From the NCBI RefSeq assembly GCF_004014805.1, contig NZ_ATDN01000015.1:57385-121384 (forward strand): a stretch of 64,000 nucleotides of DNA, in the 5' to 3' direction. A model generated the notes under the pieces. That model was not told the origin of the DNA and searched no databases. It saw only the letters and a list, made by a program, of their open reading frames with translations. Source of the stretch: Mycolicibacterium elephantis DSM 44368 (GTDB lineage: Bacteria; Actinomycetota; Actinomycetes; Mycobacteriales; Mycobacteriaceae). The position numbers and the translations under genes are program-made. Shown here piece after piece: positions 1 through 12,583 of this stretch (position 1 is its first letter; the number at the start of each line of letters is the position of its first letter).

Positions 1-1490
1 GGCTCGTCGAGGATCAGCAGCGACGGGCCGGTGAGCAGTTCCAGCGCCACCGACGCCCGCTTGCGCTGCCCACCGGAGAGCTTGTCGACGCGGGTGTCGG
101 CGTGCCGGGTCATCTCCAGTTCCTCGAGCACCTGCGCGACGACCTGTTCGCGGTCCTCCTTGGTGGTGTCGGGCGGCAGCCGCAACTCGGCCGCGTACAT
201 CAGCGCCTGGTTGACGGTCAGCTGGCCGTGCACCACGTCGTCCTGCGGCACCATCCCGATCCGGGAGCGCAGCGAGGCGTACTCGGCGTGGATGTTGTGG
301 CCCTCGAACGTCACCGTGCCCGACGTCGGATGGGTATAGCCGGCCACCAACCGGGCGAACGTCGACTTGCCCGCGCCCGACGGGCCGATCACCGCTGTCA
401 GCGTGCCGGGCCGCGCGGCGATCGAGATGTTGTCCAGCAGCGTCTTGTTGTTCTCGATCGTCCACGTGACGCCGTGCACCTCGAGCCCGCCGGTGCGGGT
501 GGCCGCCTCGGTCTCGCTGCGGCGGACCAGCGTGCCGCCCGTGAACACCAGGTCGATGTTGCCGATCGTGACGGTGTCACCCTCGTGCAGCACCGCCGTC
601 TCGACACGGGCGCCGTTGACGAACGTGCCGTTGATGCTGCGGTTGTCGCGGATCTCGGTGCCCGCCGGGGTGGGCACCAACGTGGCGTGGTGGCGCGACG
701 CGAGCACGTCGGGCACGACGATGTCGTTGTCGGTGGCGCGGCCGATCTTGATGGCTCCCGGCACCCCGGCGTCGGCGGGCCGGCCCGGCCGCAGGATTTT
801 CAGCATGCTCGTGGCGAGGTTGCCCTCGCTGGAGCGGGGCGCCGCCGTCGGGCCCAACGCCGTCACCGACTCCAGCGACGACGAGGACACCGGCGGCGGT
901 GGGGGTGGGGCCGCGTGGCGCGCCGGTTGCGGGGTGCTCGGCGGGTACGTCGTGGGTCCGCCGGTGTGGGCCTGGGGACCGGTGGGATATCGCGGCGGCT
1001 GCGGCGCCGTCGGATACATCGGTTGGGGCCGCGACGGGTGCGACGGCTGCGGTCCTGAAGCCTGCGGGCCCGCGGCGGGCCAGGACGCCGAACCGTGGCG
1101 CTGCGTGGCGATGGGCACCGCCGTGGTCGGCGTGCGGCCCGCGGCGCCCTGGTGGCGGCCGACCTCGAAGGTCAGCCGCGGGCCGTCGGGGTTGCCGATG
1201 TTGACGCTCTGTCCGTCGACGATGTCGACGGTGGGCACCCGCCGGTTGTTGACGAACAACCCGTTGAGGCTGCCGTTGTCGATGGCGACCCACCGGCCCT
1301 GATCGAATCGCAGCACCAGGTGCGCCCTGGAGATCAGCGGATGGGCGATGCGCACGTCGGCGCGCAGGTCCCGGCCGACGACGACGTCGTTGCCTGGCGC
1401 GAAGGTTCGCGTCGTGCCGTCGTACCGAACGGTCAGCGCGGGAGGGACGGGTCGGCTCGTCGGAGCCGGACGGCCGGCGACATTGGACAT
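1..1490 (-). CDS. FHA-domain ABC transporter (Rv1747-like), C-terminus outside window
   Basis: The first 496 residues of an ABC exporter fused to two phosphothreonine-binding FHA domains; the transmembrane half lies beyond the left edge. Reading from ATG 1490: FHA-1 at about residues 20-100, with the RAH and NGLFVNN-type motifs. A Pro/Ser/Thr-rich linker follows (about 115-205). FHA-2 spans about 220-300 (RHHATL, NGTFVNG). The nucleotide-binding domain carries Walker A GPSGAGKST (about 368-376) and the signature LSGGQRKR, and the frame leaves the window inside Walker B (LLILDE). The order FHA-FHA-ABC is that of M. tuberculosis Rv1747, whose linker threonines are phosphorylated by PknF and read by its own FHA domains. 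The substrate is not visible; in Rv1747 it is linked to cell-wall glycolipid export. The gene sits 21 bases downstream of the SnoaL gene on the same strand. Confidence 0.93.
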   Translation of the reverse strand, partial: MSNVAGRPAPTSRPVPPALTVRYDGTTRTFAPGNDVVVGRDLRADVRIAHPLISRAHLVLRFDQGRWVAIDNGSLNGLFVNNRRVPTVDIVDGQSVNIGNPDGPRLTFEVGRHQGAAGRTPTTAVPIATQRHGSASWPAAGPQASGPQPSHPSRPQPMYPTAPQPPRYPTGPQAHTGGPTTYPPSTPQPARHAAPPPPPPVSSSSLESVTALGPTAAPRSSEGNLATSMLKILRPGRPADAGVPGAIKIGRATDNDIVVPDVLASRHHATLVPTPAGTEIRDNRSINGTFVNGARVETAVLHEGDTVTIGNIDLVFTGGTLVRRSETEAATRTGGLEVHGVTWTIENNKTLLDNISIAARPGTLTAVIGPSGAGKSTFARLVAGYTHPTSGTVTFEGHNIHAEYASLRSRIGMVPQDDVVHGQLTVNQALMYAAELRLPPDTTKEDREQVVAQVLEELEMTRHADTRVDKLSGGQRKRASVALELLTGPSLLILDE

Positions 1491-1511
1491 CGCGACAACT
1501 GTATCGGGTCG

Positions 1512-1907
1512 CTAGCCCCGCGGAATATTCCACCGCGCGGTGTCGGTGATCTGCTGCAGCGCCGTCATCTGGTCGCCCCGGGTGGTGATGATGTGGGCGA
1601 ACCGCGCGTCCACGGCGGTGTCGCCGTCGCGGGCCGAACCCCGGTACCGGCCGGTCACCACGACCCGGTTGTCGTCGACGACAAGGAATTCGGCGGGGTC
1701 CACGTGCATGTCGTACAGCGCGTCGATGCGGCCCCAGACGTTGACGATCATGTCGGCCGGGCCGCGATGCTCGCCGCCCACCTCGTGCGGCATGCCCGCG
1801 CTGACCTCACCGACGAAGTCGTCGGTGAGCAACGCGAAAAGACCGCGGGCGTCGGCTCGGGCGAGCACCTCGTAGAACCGCTGTGCGACATCAACGGCAG
1901 TGGCCAT
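1512..1907 (-). CDS. SnoaL/NTF2-like fold protein
   Basis: A 131-residue cone-fold protein of the SnoaL-like (ketosteroid-isomerase/limonene-epoxide-hydrolase) superfamily. The N-terminal helix (DVAQRFYEVLARADARG), the FALLTDDFVGEV stretch and a beta-rich second half (VVVTGRYRGSARDGD, ARFAHIITTRGDQMT) are typical of the fold and length. No catalytic residues can be assigned and no substrate is known. ATG 1907 follows a good ribosome site (GGAGGAA). It is divergent from a TetR gene and shares with it the palindrome at 1923-1944, so it is probably the target of that repressor. It runs toward the FHA-ABC gene with a short gap and may be co-transcribed with it. Confidence 0.8.
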   Translation of the reverse strand: MATAVDVAQRFYEVLARADARGLFALLTDDFVGEVSAGMPHEVGGEHRGPADMIVNVWGRIDALYDMHVDPAEFLVVDDNRVVVTGRYRGSARDGDTAVDARFAHIITTRGDQMTALQQITDTARWNIPRG

Positions 1908-1922
1908 GGCGTTCCTCCAGAG

Positions 1923-1944
1923 TATTAGAGAGTACTCTCTACTA
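1923..1944. promoter_or_regulatory. Palindromic operator between divergent SnoaL and TetR genes
   Basis: Bases 1927-1940 form a perfect 14-bp palindrome, AGAGAGTACTCTCT. The symmetry extends to 22 bp with one mismatched pair. It lies 15 bases from the SnoaL start and 10 from the TetR start and abuts the TetR -10 hexamer, so a dimer bound here would block both promoters. The repressor assignment is inferred from proximity. Confidence 0.75.
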
Positions 1945-1948
1945 TGAT
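1943..1948 (+). promoter_or_regulatory. -10 hexamer TATGAT of leaderless tetR
   Basis: TATGAT is followed by six bases and then ATG 1955, with no Shine-Dalgarno sequence. Transcription should therefore start at or next to the initiation codon. The hexamer overlaps the edge of the palindromic operator. Confidence 0.6.
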
Positions 1949-1954
1949 AGGGCC

Positions 1955-2518
1955 ATGCCGCGACCCGCGCGATACACCGTCGACGAGCTTCTGGATGCCG
2001 CAGCCGCGTTGTTGGCGCAAGGCGGCCCGGCCGCGGTGACGATGTCGGCGGTGGCCCGTGCGGTCGGGGCGCCGAGCGGCTCGCTGTATCACCGCTTTCC
2101 GAGCAGGGCAGCGCTGTGCGGGCAGCTGTGGATGCGCACCGAGGAGCGCTTTCTGTCCGGTTTCCTCACCGAGGTCGGCCGGGCGCGCGGTGCGCAGCAC
2201 AAGTGTGTCGCGGGCGCGCGGTTCACCGTGCAGTGGTGTCGCGACCATCCGCAGCAGGCGCAGGTGTTGCTCGTCGGCGCCGACTCGCTGGGCGAAGCCG
2301 AGTGGCCCGAGGACCTCCGGGCCCGGCGACGACGCCTGCACCGTCGACTCCGGCAGGCGCTCACCGACATCCACGCCGACGCCGACCGGGTCACCGCCGC
2401 GGTGATCGACATCCCGTACGCGGTGGTGCGTCGCCACCTGCTGGCGCGACACGCGGTTCCCGCCGGCGCCGACGCCATCGTCTCGGACTGCGCGAGGGCG
2501 CTGATTCCGCCGACTTGA
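1955..2518 (+). CDS. TetR-family transcriptional regulator
   Basis: A 187-residue TetR-type repressor. The N-terminal DNA-binding domain (about residues 5-55) shows the family pattern: VDELLDAAAALLAQGG, then VTMSAVARAVGAPSGSLYHR ending in the recognition helix, then FPSRAALCGQLW. The C-terminal ligand domain is unique and arginine-rich (RARRRRLHRRLRQ). ATG 1955 is chosen because it follows the -10 hexamer at leaderless spacing and begins the conserved domain; an upstream in-frame extension to 1883 would overlap the SnoaL gene. It likely represses itself and the divergent SnoaL gene through the palindrome between them. The effector is unknown. Confidence 0.88.
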   Translation: MPRPARYTVDELLDAAAALLAQGGPAAVTMSAVARAVGAPSGSLYHRFPSRAALCGQLWMRTEERFLSGFLTEVGRARGAQHKCVAGARFTVQWCRDHPQQAQVLLVGADSLGEAEWPEDLRARRRRLHRRLRQALTDIHADADRVTAAVIDIPYAVVRRHLLARHAVPAGADAIVSDCARALIPPT

Positions 2519-2573
2519 CGGCCGGTGCGGCGCGCCGCCGCGAATTGACGCCGGTTCATGGGGACACTGAGTC

Positions 2574-3011
2574 ATGGTGTCTGTGACGCCTGCGGTGCTG
2601 CTCCTCGGAGCGGCGGTGGGCGTGAGCCTGGCGACGACGGTCGCGCCGTCGACGGCCCTCGCGCAGCCGTCGTACCCCACCGACGATCGCGGTTTCATCG
2701 GCACGTCCGTGCGTTGCGACGCCCCGCGCTCGGCGGTGAGCTTCGGGCGCACGGCGCAGTCACTCGTCGCGATCTGCCTGGTGCCCGAGGGGCACTACGA
2801 GTACCGCGGTGCCCGCCTCGGCGACGACGCGGTGTTGGTCGTCGTCGCCGAACCCACCGTGCCCGGCGAGTTCTTCGCCCAGAAGGACGGCGCCACCTAC
2901 ACCGTCACCGCGAAGGACCTCGTCATCAGGACCGACGAGTGGGTGCGCGCCGAGCCGATGCTGCAGTTCGAGACGCCGCCGATCCTGGCGGTGGAGACGC
3001 CGACGCGGTAA
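2574..3011 (+). CDS. Secreted mycobacterial conserved hypothetical protein
   Basis: A 145-residue exported protein. Residues 1-30 form a signal peptide (hydrophobic [18 protein letters not shown], then AQP near the cleavage point). The mature part resembles a small extracellular domain common in mycobacteria, with a conserved early cysteine (SVRCDAP), a second cysteine in VAICLVPEG, the YEYRGARL motif and a closing PMLQFETP. The two cysteines could form a disulfide. I know no function for this domain. It lies 55 bases after the TetR gene on the same strand and converges on the OYE oxidoreductase, whose stop is only 4 bases away. Confidence 0.72.
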   Translation: MVSVTPAVLLLGAAVGVSLATTVAPSTALAQPSYPTDDRGFIGTSVRCDAPRSAVSFGRTAQSLVAICLVPEGHYEYRGARLGDDAVLVVVAEPTVPGEFFAQKDGATYTVTAKDLVIRTDEWVRAEPMLQFETPPILAVETPTR

Positions 3012-3015
3012 CGGA

Positions 3016-4236
3016 TCAGCCGGGCGTGCCCACCGAGGAGTAGTGCGGCGAGCCGGTCACCACGCAGCGGGTCTGGCTGTAGATCGTGGCCATGCACTGG
3101 TTGCAGTGCGTGCACGCGGAGAACACCGAGTGCTTGTCGCCGTCGGCCTGGATCCGGTTGATCAGGTCGGGTTCGGCCAGCAGCGCGCGTCCCATCGCGA
3201 CGAAGTCGAACCCTTCGGCCATCGCCAGGTCCATGGTTTCGCGGTTGGTGATGCCGCCGAGCAGGATCAGCGGCATCTTCAGCTCGGCGCGGAACTGCTT
3301 GGCGTCGCGCAGCAGATAGGCCTCGCGGTAGGGGTACTCGCGGAAGAACTTGTTGCCCGTCATCCGGATGCCCCAGCGCAGCGGCGGCTTGAAGGCGTTC
3401 GCGAACTCCTTGACCGGGGCGCCGCCGCGGAACAGGTACATCGGGTTGACCAGCGAGCTGCCCGCGGTGAGCTCGATGGCGTCCAGGCCGCCGTCCTCCT
3501 CGAGCCACTTGGCCGTCTGCAGCGACTCCTCGAGCGAGATGCCGCCACGCACCCCGTCGGCCATGTTCAGCTTGGCGGTGACCGCGATCGGCGTGCCCGC
3601 CTTCTCCACCGCGCGGCGCACCGCCAGCACGGTGCCGCGGGCCACCTTGGCGCGGTTCTGCAGCGAGCCGCCGAATTCGTCGGTGCGGCGGTTGATCAGC
3701 GGGCTCAGAAACGAGCTGGCGAAGTAGTTGTGGCCGAGGTGGATTTCGACGGCGTCGAACCCGGCCTCGATCGCGAACCGGGCCGCATCGGCGTGGGCGG
3801 CCATGATGTCGTCGATGTCCTCGCGGGTGGCCTTCTTGGCGAAGCGCATCGCCAGCGGGTTGAAGAACCGCACCGGCGCATAGGCGGTGGTCTTGTTCGA
3901 GCGGGCGTCGGCCACCGGTCCGGCGTGACCGATCTGCGCGCTGATCGCGGCGCCCTCGGCGTGGATCGCGTCGGTGAGCCTGCGCAGCCCGGGAATGGCC
4001 TCGGGGCGCCAGTAGATCTGCCTGCCCTCGGTGCGGCCGCCCGGCCTTACCGCCAGATACGCCACCGTCGTCATGCCGACACCCCCGGCGGCGGGCAGCC
4101 GGTGGTAGGTGATCAGGTCGTCGGTGACGAGCGCGTTCGGCGTGCACGCCTCGAAGGTCGCCGCCTTGATGATGCGGTTGCGCAGCGTCACCGGGCCCAG
4201 CTTGGCCGGGGTGAACACATTCCGGGGAGTGTCCAT
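3016..4236 (-). CDS. NADH:flavin oxidoreductase, old yellow enzyme family
   Basis: A 406-residue FMN-dependent (beta/alpha)8 barrel of the OYE/2,4-dienoyl-CoA-reductase group. Visible family signatures are [19 protein letters not shown] at the start, AQIGHAGP, the substrate-proton motif [21 protein letters not shown] (normally H-x2-H/N...R.D.YGGS; here DEFGGS) and the phosphate-binding GGITNRET...VAMGRALL. It ends in a cysteine cluster C-x2-C-x2-C-x9-C (CTHCNQC...C) resembling the 4Fe-4S site of larger dienoyl-CoA reductases, but with non-standard spacing and without their C-terminal FAD/NAD domain. It resembles Rv3359, which lies near folD in M. tuberculosis. The substrate is unknown. It is divergent from folD with about 27 bases between starts. 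Confidence 0.88.
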   Translation of the reverse strand: MDTPRNVFTPAKLGPVTLRNRIIKAATFEACTPNALVTDDLITYHRLPAAGGVGMTTVAYLAVRPGGRTEGRQIYWRPEAIPGLRRLTDAIHAEGAAISAQIGHAGPVADARSNKTTAYAPVRFFNPLAMRFAKKATREDIDDIMAAHADAARFAIEAGFDAVEIHLGHNYFASSFLSPLINRRTDEFGGSLQNRAKVARGTVLAVRRAVEKAGTPIAVTAKLNMADGVRGGISLEESLQTAKWLEEDGGLDAIELTAGSSLVNPMYLFRGGAPVKEFANAFKPPLRWGIRMTGNKFFREYPYREAYLLRDAKQFRAELKMPLILLGGITNRETMDLAMAEGFDFVAMGRALLAEPDLINRIQADGDKHSVFSACTHCNQCMATIYSQTRCVVTGSPHYSSVGTPG

Positions 4237-4250
4237 GGAATGAAGCCTGC

Positions 4251-4256
4251 CACAAT
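4251..4256 (+). promoter_or_regulatory. Possible -10 (CACAAT) for leaderless folD
   Basis: CACAAT lies seven bases before GTG 4264, with no ribosome site. It matches only the A2 and T6 positions of the -10 consensus, so it is a weaker call than the TANNNT examples elsewhere in this window. Confidence 0.35.
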
Positions 4257-4263
4257 GACCCCT

Positions 4264-5121
4264 GTGGGTGCGATCACGCTAGACGGTAAGGCCACGCGCG
4301 ACGAGATCTTCGTCGACCTCTCCGAACGGGTTGCGGCCCTGACCGCGGCCGGGCGCACGCCCGGGCTCGGGACGGTGCTCGTCGGCGACGACCCCGGGTC
4401 GCACGCCTATGTCCGCGGCAAGCACTCCGACTGCGCGAAGGTGGGCATCACCTCGATCCGTCGCGACCTGCCCGCCGACATCAGCCAGGCCGAGCTCGAC
4501 GCGACCATCGACGAGCTCAACGCCAACCCGCAGTGCACCGGCTACATCGTGCAGCTGCCGCTGCCGAAGGGGCTGAACGAGAACGCCGCGCTGGAGCGGA
4601 TGGATCCGGGCAAGGACGCCGACGGTCTGCACCCGACGAACCTGGGCCGGCTGGTACTCAACGAACCCGCGCCGCTGCCGTGCACCCCGCGTGGCATCGT
4701 GCACCTGCTGCGCCGCTACGAGGTGCCGATCGCCGGCGCGCACGTGGTGGTGATCGGGCGCGGGGTCACGGTGGGCAGGCCGCTGGGGCTGTTGCTGACC
4801 CGTCGCTCGGAGAACGCCACGGTCACGTTGTGCCACACCGGAACCCGTGACCTGCCCGCGTTGACCCGGCAGGCCGACATCATCGTCGCCGCCGCCGGTG
4901 TGCCGCACATGGTGACGGCCGAGATGGTCCGCGCCGGCGCCGCCGTCGTCGACGTGGGCGTCAGCCGCGACGACAACGGCAAGCTCGTCGGCGACGTGCA
5001 CCCCGACGTGTGGGAGGTCGCCGGGCACGTATCGCCCAATCCCGGCGGCGTCGGACCGCTGACCCGGGCATTCCTGTTGACGAACGTCGTGGAACGCGCG
5101 GAAGCCCTTGCCGCGACGTGA
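4264..5121 (+). CDS. folD: Methylenetetrahydrofolate dehydrogenase/cyclohydrolase
   Basis: A 285-residue bifunctional FolD. It oxidises 5,10-methylene-THF with NADP and hydrolyses the methenyl product to 10-formyl-THF in the cytosol. Family signatures are [23 protein letters not shown], with the catalytic-lysine region, [23 protein letters not shown], the nucleotide-binding [18 protein letters not shown] and the C-terminal [19 protein letters not shown] 4264 gives the usual mycobacterial start [19 protein letters not shown] at 4255 or 4240 is in frame and possible. The following DUF3017 gene starts inside its stop codon (GTGA overlap), so the two are translationally coupled. In metabolism it links one-carbon units to the nearby methionine operon. 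Confidence 0.96.
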   Translation: MGAITLDGKATRDEIFVDLSERVAALTAAGRTPGLGTVLVGDDPGSHAYVRGKHSDCAKVGITSIRRDLPADISQAELDATIDELNANPQCTGYIVQLPLPKGLNENAALERMDPGKDADGLHPTNLGRLVLNEPAPLPCTPRGIVHLLRRYEVPIAGAHVVVIGRGVTVGRPLGLLLTRRSENATVTLCHTGTRDLPALTRQADIIVAAAGVPHMVTAEMVRAGAAVVDVGVSRDDNGKLVGDVHPDVWEVAGHVSPNPGGVGPLTRAFLLTNVVERAEALAAT

Positions 5122-5411
5122 CCCCGAAGGAGTTCGCGCGCAAGGTGTTCGCCGGGCAGTGGCCGATCTGGTCGGTGGGCCTGGTGTTCGTCGCCGCGTT
5201 CGGGCTTGTGATCGCGGGGTATTGGCGGCGCGGCGCGTTGGTCATCGCGATCGGCGTGGGCGCCGCCGCGGCCTTGCGGTTGCTGTTGCCCGACGAGCGG
5301 GCGGGCCTGTTGGCGGTGCGCAGCAAGCCGATCGACTTCGTGACGACCGCGACGGTCAGCGCCGCGATGCTCTACATCGCCTGGACGATCGACCCGCTGG
5401 GCACCAGCTAG
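5118..5411 (+). CDS. DUF3017 small membrane protein
   Basis: A 97-residue integral membrane protein with three hydrophobic segments (about residues 16-34, 38-54 and 72-90) and a conserved central [21 protein letters not shown] loop typical of DUF3017. The start GTG 5118 overlaps the folD stop by four bases. The same pairing occurs in M. tuberculosis (Rv3356c/Rv3355c). No biochemical role is known. The persistent coupling to folD is the only functional hint. Confidence 0.85.
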   Translation: MTPKEFARKVFAGQWPIWSVGLVFVAAFGLVIAGYWRRGALVIAIGVGAAAALRLLLPDERAGLLAVRSKPIDFVTTATVSAAMLYIAWTIDPLGTS

Positions 5412-5416
5412 TTCTG

Positions 5417-5479
5417 CGCCGAAACTGAGCTTGTGCACGCCGCCTCTCGGCGTTTGTGTGCAGAACTTCAGTTTGGGCG
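5417..5479. repeat. Intergenic imperfect palindrome, CGCCGA-TTGTG family (copy 1)
   Basis: The left arm reads CGCCGAAACTGAGCTTGTGC. The right arm, reverse-complemented, reads CGCCCAAACTGAAGTTCTGC. The centre is a small CGCCG...CGGCG hairpin. It fills the gap between the convergent DUF3017 and methyltransferase genes, so it could act as a bidirectional terminator. It shares its outer consensus with copies at 14277, 19484 and 28896. Confidence 0.75.
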
Positions 5480-5484
5480 AAGAG

Positions 5485-6222
5485 CTAGCTGGTCGCTAGC
5501 TCGGCGCGGATGCACACGGTGACGTAGGGCAGCGCCAACCCCGTCGTGTTGGCCAGCGCCGGATGGGTGGCCAGCAGCTCGCGCACCTGATCGAGCGTCT
5601 TCACGCGCACCTTCTCCGGCGAGGTGATGCAGTAGCTGCGCGAGGCGACGAGATCGATGAGGGCCTGCGGCGTCAGGTAATTCGTCCACTCCACCTGATG
5701 GCGCGCCACATCGGTGAACGGCTCGGGCAGCGTCACCCGGTTGCTGAACGGGTCGTCCTCGTGGCCGATGATGCGGCCGAGCTCCTTGACCCAGCCCATC
5801 CGTTCGTCGCGGGTGTTCCACACCAGCCCGAGCCGACCACCCGGACGCAGCACCCTGGAGACCTCCTTGACCGCGAGCTCCGGGTCGAACCAATGCCAGG
5901 CCTGCGCGACCAGCACGGCATCGACGCTGTCGTCGGGCAACGGGATCTCCTCCGCGGTGCCCAGCAGCGCCGGCGTGTCCGGCAGCGAATTACTCAGCAG
6001 CTCAAGCATTTCCGGGATGGGGTCGACGGCCACCACGTCCAGGCCGCGTTCCACCAGCCGCGTGGTCAGCTTGCCCGTTCCGGCCCCCAGATCCAGCACG
6101 TCGCGCACACCCGCCGGCAGCAGCCAGTCGATGGCCTCCGGCGGGTACGACGGTCTGCCGCGCTCGTATGCCGCGGCTTCCGCGCCGAACGACAGTGACC
6201 GCTGCTGATCCGGGCGGGTCAC
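5485..6222 (-). CDS. SAM-dependent methyltransferase (class I), last gene of the methionine operon
   Basis: A 245-residue Rossmann-fold methyltransferase of the UbiE/Methyltransf_11 type. The SAM-binding motif I is [12 protein letters not shown] (about residues 41-52), followed by the acidic [11 protein letters not shown], the [15 protein letters not shown] loop, the aromatic AQAWHWFD motif and [13 protein letters not shown]. The acceptor is not predictable. It resembles Rv3342, which is adjacent to metA in M. tuberculosis. The start GTG 6222 overlaps the metX stop in a GTGA junction, so it is co-translated with metZ-metX and should share the SAM-IV control upstream. Confidence 0.9.
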   Translation of the reverse strand: MTRPDQQRSLSFGAEAAAYERGRPSYPPEAIDWLLPAGVRDVLDLGAGTGKLTTRLVERGLDVVAVDPIPEMLELLSNSLPDTPALLGTAEEIPLPDDSVDAVLVAQAWHWFDPELAVKEVSRVLRPGGRLGLVWNTRDERMGWVKELGRIIGHEDDPFSNRVTLPEPFTDVARHQVEWTNYLTPQALIDLVASRSYCITSPEKVRVKTLDQVRELLATHPALANTTGLALPYVTVCIRAELATS

Positions 6223-7351
6223 CGCGAGGCCAGCTCCAGCGTCTGGCGGACCAACTTGCCGACCGCCTCCATCTCCACCAGGAAGCCGTCGTGGCCGTAG
6301 ATCGAATCGACGACGTGCAGCCCGCCACAGTTCGGCAGCAGTTCGGCCAGCTCCTCCTGCAGCCGCAGCGGATACAGCCGGTCCGAGGTGATGCCGCCGA
6401 CCAGCGCCGGCACCGGACAGTTGCGCAGCGCGGCCTCGACACCGCCGCGGTCGCGGCCGACGTCGTGGCTGGACAGCGATTCGGTGAGCGCCACGTAGGT
6501 GCCCGCATCGAAGCGCGCGACCAGCTTGCGGCCCTGGTGCTCGAGGTAGCTCTGCACCGCGTAGCGGCCGCCGGTGCGGGGGTCTTCGCTGCCCTGCGGG
6601 TCGTTGCCGAAACGGTTGTCCAGTTCCAGCTCACCCCGATACGTCAGGTGTGCGATGCGCCTGGCGATGCTCATGCCGACGTCGGGTGACGTGCCGGTGC
6701 CGTAGTAGTCGCCGCCGTGCCAGTTCGGGTCGGCCTTGATCGCGGCGATCTGGGTGCTCTGGGTGCCGATCTGGTCGGCGGTGGCACGCGCGCCGACCGC
6801 GAGCAGCAGCCCCGAGCGCACCTTGTCGGGGTGTCCGACCATCCACTCCAGCGCGCGGGCGCCGCCCAGCGACCCGCCGACCACCGCGGCGACCTCGGTG
6901 ACGCCCAACGCCTTGAGCGCGGCGATGTCGGCCTCGACCTGGTCGCGCACCGTCACATGGGGAAACCTTGAGCCCCACGGCTTTCCGTCGCGGTGCAGCG
7001 AGCTGGGACCCGTCGAGCCGCGGCAACCGCCCAGCACGTTGGTGGCCACCGCGCACCACCGGTCGGTGTCGATCGCGGCACCGGGCCCGGCGATGCCGTC
7101 CCACCAGCCCGGCGTTGGGTGGCCGGGTCCGGCGGGGCCGGTGATGTGGGAATCTCCGGTCAGCGCGTGCAGCACCATCACCACGTTGTCGCGCTCGGGC
7201 GACAGCTCGCCCCAACGTTGCACGGCGATCTGCACGTCGTCGATGACGGCGCCGCTCTCGAGCGTCAGCGGCCCGATGTCGACAATGCCGATCTCGCCTT
7301 CGGCGGGAAGAGTCAAAGCTGGCACATCGGCCTCGAAATCAGTGAGGGTCA

Positions 7352-7352
<1 letters not shown>
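6219..7352 (-). CDS. metX: Homoserine O-acetyltransferase
   Basis: A 377-residue alpha/beta-hydrolase-fold enzyme that acetylates homoserine with acetyl-CoA, the first committed step of methionine synthesis. Family motifs are ALTGDSHI, the oxyanion region [14 protein letters not shown], the nucleophile elbow GGSLGG (Ser about 161), the [17 protein letters not shown] segment and the C-terminal His in YGHDGFL (about 354). M. tuberculosis calls this gene metA (Rv3341), but the protein is MetX-type. ATG 7352 shares one base with the metZ stop (TGATG), and its own stop overlaps the methyltransferase start. Expression should fall when SAM is abundant. Confidence 0.96.
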
Positions 7353-8922
<1,570 letters not shown>

Positions 8923-8932
8923 TGTGGAGAAG

Positions 8933-8961
8933 CTTATCCCATCGTGGCGACGAAGTGCCAA
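8933..8961 (-). promoter_or_regulatory. Candidate SigA-type promoter of the metZ leader
   Basis: On the minus strand, TTGGCA (8956-8961) and GATAAG (8933-8938) are separated by exactly 17 bases. This places the transcription start a few bases before the riboswitch. Confidence 0.6.
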
Positions 8962-9070
8962 CAGGTGCGCGCCAGGGCGGAGGTGGCCACGCGTAGCGTC
9001 GGGGACAACGGAATACTGGTAGGCGACGACGTTTCCCCCGATCCCGATCGTGACGCCCGGAAGAGAGATC

Positions 9071-11311
<2,241 letters not shown>

Positions 11312-11346
11312 CCCTAGCTGGGCCTTTGCCGGGCGGGGCCGGCTTG

Positions 11347-11352
11347 TAATGT
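11347..11352 (+). promoter_or_regulatory. -10 hexamer TAATGT of leaderless icd1
   Basis: TAATGT, seven bases, then ATG 11360, with no ribosome site. This suggests icd1 has its own promoter between the two isocitrate dehydrogenase genes. Confidence 0.55.
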
Positions 11353-11359
11353 GGCCGGC

Positions 11360-12577
11360 ATGTCCAAGGTCAAGGTTGAAGGCACGGTAGTCGATATCGA
11401 CGGCGACGAGATGACGCGCGTCATCTGGAAGCTCATCAAGGACACGTTCATCTACCCGCACCTCGACATCAACCTGGACTACTACGACCTCGGCATCTTG
11501 AACCGTGACGCCACCGACGACCGGGTCACCATCGAGGCGGCCGAGGCGATCAAGCGCCACGGGGTCGGGGTGAAATGCGCGACGATCACCCCCGACGAGG
11601 CCAGGGTCAAGGAGTTCGGGCTCAAGCAGATGTGGCAGTCGCCCAATGGGACCATCCGGAACATTCTGGGCGGCACCATCTTCCGGGCCCCGATCGTGAT
11701 CAAGAACGTGCCACGGCTGGTGCCGGGCTGGACCAAGCCGATCATCATCGGCCGCCACGCGTTCGGCGACCAGTACCGCGCCTTCAACACCAAAGTGGAC
11801 CGGCCGGGCACGTTCACCGTCACGTTCACCCCCGACGACGGCAGCGAGCCGCTGGTTCACGACGTCGTGCACATCCCCGAGGGCGGCGGCGTGATCATGG
11901 GCATGTACAACTTCCGCAAGTCCATCCAGGACTTCGCGCGCTCGGCGTTCAATTTCGCGCTGCAGCAGAAGTATCCGGTGTACCTGTCGACGAAGAACAC
12001 CATCCTCAAGGGCTACGACGGGATGTTCAAGGACGAGTTCCAGCGCATCTTCGACGAGGAGTACAAGGACAAGTTCGACGCCGAAGGGCTGACGTACGAG
12101 CACCGGCTGATCGACGACATGGTGGCCGCCAGCCTCAAGTGGGAGGGCGGCTATGTGTGGGCCTGCAAGAACTACGACGGCGATGTGCAATCCGACACGG
12201 TCGCACAGGGTTTCGGCTCGCTGGGGCTGATGACGTCGGTGCTGATGACCCCGGACGGCAAGACCATGGAGGCCGAGGCCGCGCACGGCACCGTGACCCG
12301 GCACTACCGGCAGTACCAGCAGGGCAAGCCGACGTCGACCAACCCGATCGCCTCGATCTTCGCCTGGACCAGGGGCCTGGCGCACCGCGGCAAGTTGGAC
12401 AACACCCCGGCGGTGATCGAGTTCGCCGAAACGCTGGAAGAGGTGGTGATCGGCACGGTCGAGGGCGGTCAGATGACCAAGGATCTGGCGCTGCTGATCG
12501 GCCCGGAGGAACAGTGGCAGACCACCGAGGTGTTCCTCGAGTCGATCGCCGAGAACCTGGAGAAGGAGCTCGGTTAG
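11360..12577 (+). CDS. icd1: Isocitrate dehydrogenase [NADP+], homodimeric type
   Basis: A 405-residue enzyme of the eukaryote-like dimeric NADP-IDH subfamily, about the length of M. tuberculosis Icd1 (Rv3339c). Signatures: [18 protein letters not shown], the substrate loop [32 protein letters not shown], the tyrosine/lysine region [44 protein letters not shown] with the metal-binding aspartates, and [30 protein letters not shown]. It is unrelated in sequence to the preceding monomeric enzyme but catalyses the same reaction. It converges on the hydrolase gene with a 6-base gap. Confidence 0.96.
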   Translation: MSKVKVEGTVVDIDGDEMTRVIWKLIKDTFIYPHLDINLDYYDLGILNRDATDDRVTIEAAEAIKRHGVGVKCATITPDEARVKEFGLKQMWQSPNGTIRNILGGTIFRAPIVIKNVPRLVPGWTKPIIIGRHAFGDQYRAFNTKVDRPGTFTVTFTPDDGSEPLVHDVVHIPEGGGVIMGMYNFRKSIQDFARSAFNFALQQKYPVYLSTKNTILKGYDGMFKDEFQRIFDEEYKDKFDAEGLTYEHRLIDDMVAASLKWEGGYVWACKNYDGDVQSDTVAQGFGSLGLMTSVLMTPDGKTMEAEAAHGTVTRHYRQYQQGKPTSTNPIASIFAWTRGLAHRGKLDNTPAVIEFAETLEEVVIGTVEGGQMTKDLALLIGPEEQWQTTEVFLESIAENLEKELG

Positions 12578-12583
12578 CTCCGG

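Noticed and set aside
2809..4263. Upstream extension of the folD frame
   Set aside because: The extension is antisense to the OYE oxidoreductase and out of frame with the secreted protein; folD homology starts only at 4264.
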